A stretch of DNA of 8,641 bases from Nostoc cf. edaphicum LEGE 07299. Lineage in GTDB: Bacteria; Cyanobacteriota; Cyanobacteriia; Cyanobacteriales; Nostocaceae. Numbering within the stretch: the stretch's first letter is position 1; every line of letters starts with the position of its first letter. Position numbers and translations under genes: made by a program. Where the stretch lies: positions 1-8,641 of the forward strand of contig NZ_JADEXF010000090.1 of assembly GCF_015207245.1 (NCBI RefSeq), in the 5' to 3' direction. Positions 5,720-8,641 of the stretch are shown here, in pieces. Under the pieces are notes generated by a model, which searched no databases, was not told the DNA's origin, and saw only the letters and a list, made by a program, of their open reading frames with translations.

Positions 5720-8334
5720 TACTTTATCAAATCAGCGATCGCCTTTACCAATACATCTGGATCTACTGGTTTGGAGATATGCATTTGAAATCCTGCGGCT
5801 AATGCTTGCTGCTGATTCATTTCTCCTGCATAAGCTGTCAGAGCGATCGCTGGTACGTTTCCTCCTTGTTCAGGGGATCGCGATCGCACTTCACGCATCA
5901 GCATATAACCGTCTGTTTTTGGCATTCCAATATCGCTAATTAAAACATCGGGTATCGACTCAGACAGCGTTTGTAGTGCTTCCTGTGCTGATGATACGGC
6001 GGTTACTTCTACACCGTAGTCTTGCAAAATAAAGGTAACTAAATCGCGGATATCTGGTTCATCATCCACTACCAAAATTTGAGTGTCCGCAAGCAGCGAG
6101 GATTCCGGCTCAGAATATGAAGACTGATTCTCTTCACCCCGAAACTGTTCACTTCTAAGCAAAAGCGGTAACTCGACAGTGAAGCTTGCACCCAATTCTT
6201 CTCCAAGGCTTTCGGCTTGAACATTTCCCCCATGCATTTCTACAACCTTACGCACGATCGCTAGTCCTAAACCTAGTCCACCAAATGTGCGTGTAGTTGT
6301 GCCATCAGCTTGACGAAAGTAATCGAACACATAAGGCAAAAAGTCTAGGCTAATTCCCTTACCTGTATCGCTGACCTGAATTTGAGCCTGATTACCAACT
6401 TCCATGAGTCGAACTTCTACCCGTCCTCCTGTTGGTGTAAATTTTACCGCATTAGAAAGCAAGTTCCACACGACTTGTTGCAACCGATTTGGATCGCCCA
6501 TCACTTGTCCCAAATTGGCATCAAATATGGTCTGAATCTCAATTGACTTGGCTTGTGCTGCTAGTCGTACTGTTTCTAGCGCTGCTTCAACTACCATTAC
6601 CAAGCTAACTGGACAGATATTCAAGTTTAATTTTCCTTGAAGGATGCGCGACACATCCAACAAATCTTCAATTAGCTGGGTTTGTAACTTGGCGTTGCGT
6701 TCAATGGTTTCTAAGGCGTGATGAGTAGTTTTTTCATCAAACTTGCGAGTCCGCAGCATTTTCGACCATCCCAGAACGGAGTTGAGTGGGGTTCGCAGTT
6801 CATGGGAGAGAACCGCCAGAAATTCATCTTTAATTTTGTTGGCGATTTCTGCTTGTTGTCGTGCTGTCTTTTCGCAGTCGAGTAGGCGATCGCATTCTTT
6901 TTCAGCCAATTTGCGCTCAGTTATGTCCAGTACAAAAGCAACACCGTTGTCTTGGGAGTCATTTAGCAAAGCTATCCCCAAAACAATTGGTACTCGTTTA
7001 CCGTTGCGGTGAATGTATTCTTTCTCGTAAATTTTGGAAATTCCAGTGGTTTGCACCTCCAAAAGGGCGCGATCGTCTAAATCCTGATACTCAACAGGAG
7101 TAAGTTCTCTCCAATTAATTCGACCTAAAGTAGCAAACTCATCACGAGTGTAGCCAGCTAGTTGAAGAAAGGCATCATTGGCATCAATGATGAAACCATC
7201 TACAGTCCAAAAAGCGACTCCAATCAGGTTAGATTCAAACAAACGCCGAAACCGTGCTTCACTTTCGCGTAATGATTTTTCTGCCCGTTTGTGTTCGGTA
7301 ATATCGCGAGAAACAGTAATTACGCCTTCAATAGCTTGGTCAACATTCCGTAATGGTGTGAGAATATATTCATAATAATGTACGTCATCACGAGTAACAT
7401 ATTTACACTCATCTTTAATCGGTTGCCCAGTTTTCATTACAGCAATTCGTTGATTCTCTACCTGGGTTATTAGGTCGGTGGGTAAATCCATTTCTGGCAA
7501 ACTTTTGCCGACAATATCTTGGGGATTTAAACCTAGTATAGTTGCTCCATCACGGCTGACATACTGATAACAACCTTGGCGATTAAAGATATAAATATGA
7601 TCGACTGAAGCAGTGAGGATGGCATTTAAAATATTTGCTTGTTCTTGAACTTGTGTTGTGAGTTCGCGAGTGCTTTCTTTTGCCTGCTTACACACAGTAG
7701 TTTCCATACAAACGCCGATCATTCGCACCGCTTGCCCTTGAGCGTTATAGATAAATTTTCCGTTAGCAGAGATCCAATGTGTACTTTGGTCTGAGCGAAC
7801 TATACGAAATTCATCATTGTAGTCAGTCTTTTGTGTCAAAGCGTGAGCGATCCCTTGCATTACAGATTGGCTATCTTCAGGATGAACGCACTTCTTAAAC
7901 GTCTCATAAGGACTATCAGAACTACTTGGAAGTAAACCAAAAAGCAGTTCATAATTTTCTGACCAGATGACTTTATTGGTAATAATATTCCAATCCCACA
8001 AGCCCATCTGGGATACATCTAGAGCTAGCCTCAGCCTTTCTTCACTCTCTCTAAGGACTACTTCTAACTGCTGACGCGCCGCAATTTCTTGTTGGAGTTG
8101 CTCTACAATTACTGCTATCTCTGTAGGCATGAGATGCACAGATGTTTCTTTAACTTTAATATAAGTATTTTCTGCTTCTACTGCCAGCTTTCTTTTTAGT
8201 TCTGTTAATTGTTCTTCAAGTGCTGCTTGCCTTTGTTGATAAAATATCTCTGATTGCTCTAACTCAGCTACCCGTTGCCGCAAAACTGCTAATTCATCAG
8301 TAAGTTGAAAGTTAAGTTTCTCAACATTTTGCAT
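5719..8334 (-). CDS. Soluble hybrid histidine kinase with three PAS domains and a C-terminal receiver
   Basis: This sensor kinase autophosphorylates on His and passes the phosphate to its own receiver; signal and target are unknown. Numbering is for 874 residues from a GTG at 8343. Residues 1-105 are a Gln/Glu/Leu-rich coiled coil without membrane segments. Three PAS domains follow, about 105-220, 236-352 and 362-478, joined by signalling helices. HisKA has SHELRTPLN with H514. The ATPase domain has N627 and N631 (N box), DTGKG (659-663) and GGLGLGL (688-694). The receiver (755-872) has D760, D761, phospho-acceptor D804, T836 and K858, so all catalytic residues are present. I prefer the ATG at 8334 (871 residues), with GGTG six bases upstream, over the GTG. 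No signal peptide or output domain exists, and no partner regulator or HPt gene lies in the window, so a phosphorelay partner must be elsewhere. No cofactor-binding motif such as the LOV cysteine box is seen in the PAS domains. Confidence 0.95.
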   Translation of the reverse strand: MQNVEKLNFQLTDELAVLRQRVAELEQSEIFYQQRQAALEEQLTELKRKLAVEAENTYIKVKETSVHLMPTEIAVIVEQLQQEIAARQQLEVVLRESEERLRLALDVSQMGLWDWNIITNKVIWSENYELLFGLLPSSSDSPYETFKKCVHPEDSQSVMQGIAHALTQKTDYNDEFRIVRSDQSTHWISANGKFIYNAQGQAVRMIGVCMETTVCKQAKESTRELTTQVQEQANILNAILTASVDHIYIFNRQGCYQYVSRDGATILGLNPQDIVGKSLPEMDLPTDLITQVENQRIAVMKTGQPIKDECKYVTRDDVHYYEYILTPLRNVDQAIEGVITVSRDITEHKRAEKSLRESEARFRRLFESNLIGVAFWTVDGFIIDANDAFLQLAGYTRDEFATLGRINWRELTPVEYQDLDDRALLEVQTTGISKIYEKEYIHRNGKRVPIVLGIALLNDSQDNGVAFVLDITERKLAEKECDRLLDCEKTARQQAEIANKIKDEFLAVLSHELRTPLNSVLGWSKMLRTRKFDEKTTHHALETIERNAKLQTQLIEDLLDVSRILQGKLNLNICPVSLVMVVEAALETVRLAAQAKSIEIQTIFDANLGQVMGDPNRLQQVVWNLLSNAVKFTPTGGRVEVRLMEVGNQAQIQVSDTGKGISLDFLPYVFDYFRQADGTTTRTFGGLGLGLAIVRKVVEMHGGNVQAESLGEELGASFTVELPLLLRSEQFRGEENQSSYSEPESSLLADTQILVVDDEPDIRDLVTFILQDYGVEVTAVSSAQEALQTLSESIPDVLISDIGMPKTDGYMLMREVRSRSPEQGGNVPAIALTAYAGEMNQQQALAAGFQMHISKPVDPDVLVKAIADLIK

Positions 8335-8384
8335 ATTGTACACCGTTAATATTTAACAATATCGACTTGAAGAGTAGGTATTTC

Positions 8385-8427
8385 CTAGTACCGCAAGGCG
8401 GAATTAAAAATTGAAAATTAAAATTTA
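8385..8427. repeat. Dispersed repeat, copy 2 (palindrome plus AT-rich tail)
   Basis: The 19-bp head at 8385-8403 is identical to 3396-3414 and in the same orientation. It is followed by an A/T-rich tail with repeated AAAATT-like words (8404-8427). The pair shows the head is conserved exactly over 5 kb distance while the tail varies in sequence and length. Confidence 0.75.
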
Positions 8428-8518
8428 ATACAGCGTGAGCGTTTGATTAATTATGCTTTATTAAGCAAAAACAATTTATATATTTCAGCCGAAAGGTATA
8501 TATGAGTTTTGATAACTG

Positions 8519-8587
8519 TAGGGTAAGCACTGCCAAAAATTCAAAATTGGGCTTTTTTACATCGGTCAGTTAATAGTGCCCACCCTA
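8519..8587. repeat. Imperfect inverted repeat spanning 69 bp
   Basis: TAGGGTAAGCACT at 8519-8531 pairs with AGTGCCCACCCTA at 8575-8587 with two mismatches, around 43 bp that include an A/T-rich stretch and a run of six T. It could be a small non-autonomous repeat element or a terminator-like structure for a gene to the right. There is no obvious target-site duplication next to the arms. Confidence 0.5.
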
Positions 8588-8641
8588 GAAATAATAGCTA
8601 GATAGCTAAATTAAAATTTATTTCTTCAATCGGATGAAAGC

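Larger units (their letters stand above)
8335..8641. other. Upstream region of the histidine kinase, non-coding to the window edge
   Basis: No credible gene lies in these 307 bases. It holds the second copy of the CTAGTACCGCAAGGCGGAA repeat (8385-8403, 51 bp from the kinase start), an A/T-rich stretch, a large imperfect inverted repeat (8519-8587) and the doubled hexamer TAGCTA at 8595-8600 and 8603-8608. The kinase promoter is probably in the 50 bp before the repeat or beyond it, but no clear -35/-10 pair is seen. Confidence 0.5.

Noticed and set aside
6743..7375. Several plus-strand frames over the histidine kinase
   Set aside because: All are antisense to the PAS and HisKA coding sequence, whose motifs are intact; they show no independent evidence of coding.

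Overview
The window looks like chromosomal DNA from a filamentous, heterocyst-type cyanobacterium (Nostocales; Nostoc or Anabaena-like). Three things point there. I count ten copies of the HIP1 octamer GCGATCGC, at 1516, 3321, 3346, 3829, 3901, 4257, 5735, 5843, 5880 and 6886. There are many short repeats of types typical of these genomes: heptamer tandem repeats, short GC-rich palindromes and AT-rich octamers. The gene content also fits, with a membrane-anchored YvcK, a DUF697-type GTPase and a soluble multi-PAS hybrid histidine kinase. The genus is inferred, not proven.

Layout. 1-583 is non-coding with a few small hairpins. 584-2531 (minus strand) is a likely two-gene unit in the order yvcK then tsaE: a UDP-sugar-binding YvcK/CofD-like protein with an N-terminal membrane anchor, followed by the ATPase of tRNA t6A synthesis. 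ruvC (2707-3198, plus strand), the Holliday junction resolvase, diverges from yvcK across a 175-bp gap. 3199-3662 is a repeat-rich gap. 3663-4985 (minus) is a GTPase with a C-terminal hydrophobic DUF697-like domain. 4986-5348 holds an array of 21-bp repeats and a perfect 9-bp-arm palindrome. 5349-5644 (minus) is a broken toxin-antitoxin module: an intact antitoxin followed by only the first 13 or so codons of its toxin, cut off by a dispersed repeat. A seven-unit heptamer array (5671-5719) separates it from the 5719-8334 (minus) hybrid histidine kinase. 8335-8641 is an upstream region with another repeat and a large imperfect inverted repeat.

The genes do not form one pathway. tsaE and ruvC are core housekeeping functions (tRNA modification, recombination), yvcK belongs to cell-envelope and carbon-flux control, and the GTPase and kinase are signalling-type proteins. 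The main theme outside the genes is remodelling by short repeats. They form the last 23 codons of yvcK, sit at the stop codon of the kinase, fill the gap upstream of the GTPase and end the toxin gene. I found no clear sign of a new defence or mobile system. The least ordinary items are the 21-bp palindromic array and the decapitated toxin-antitoxin pair.
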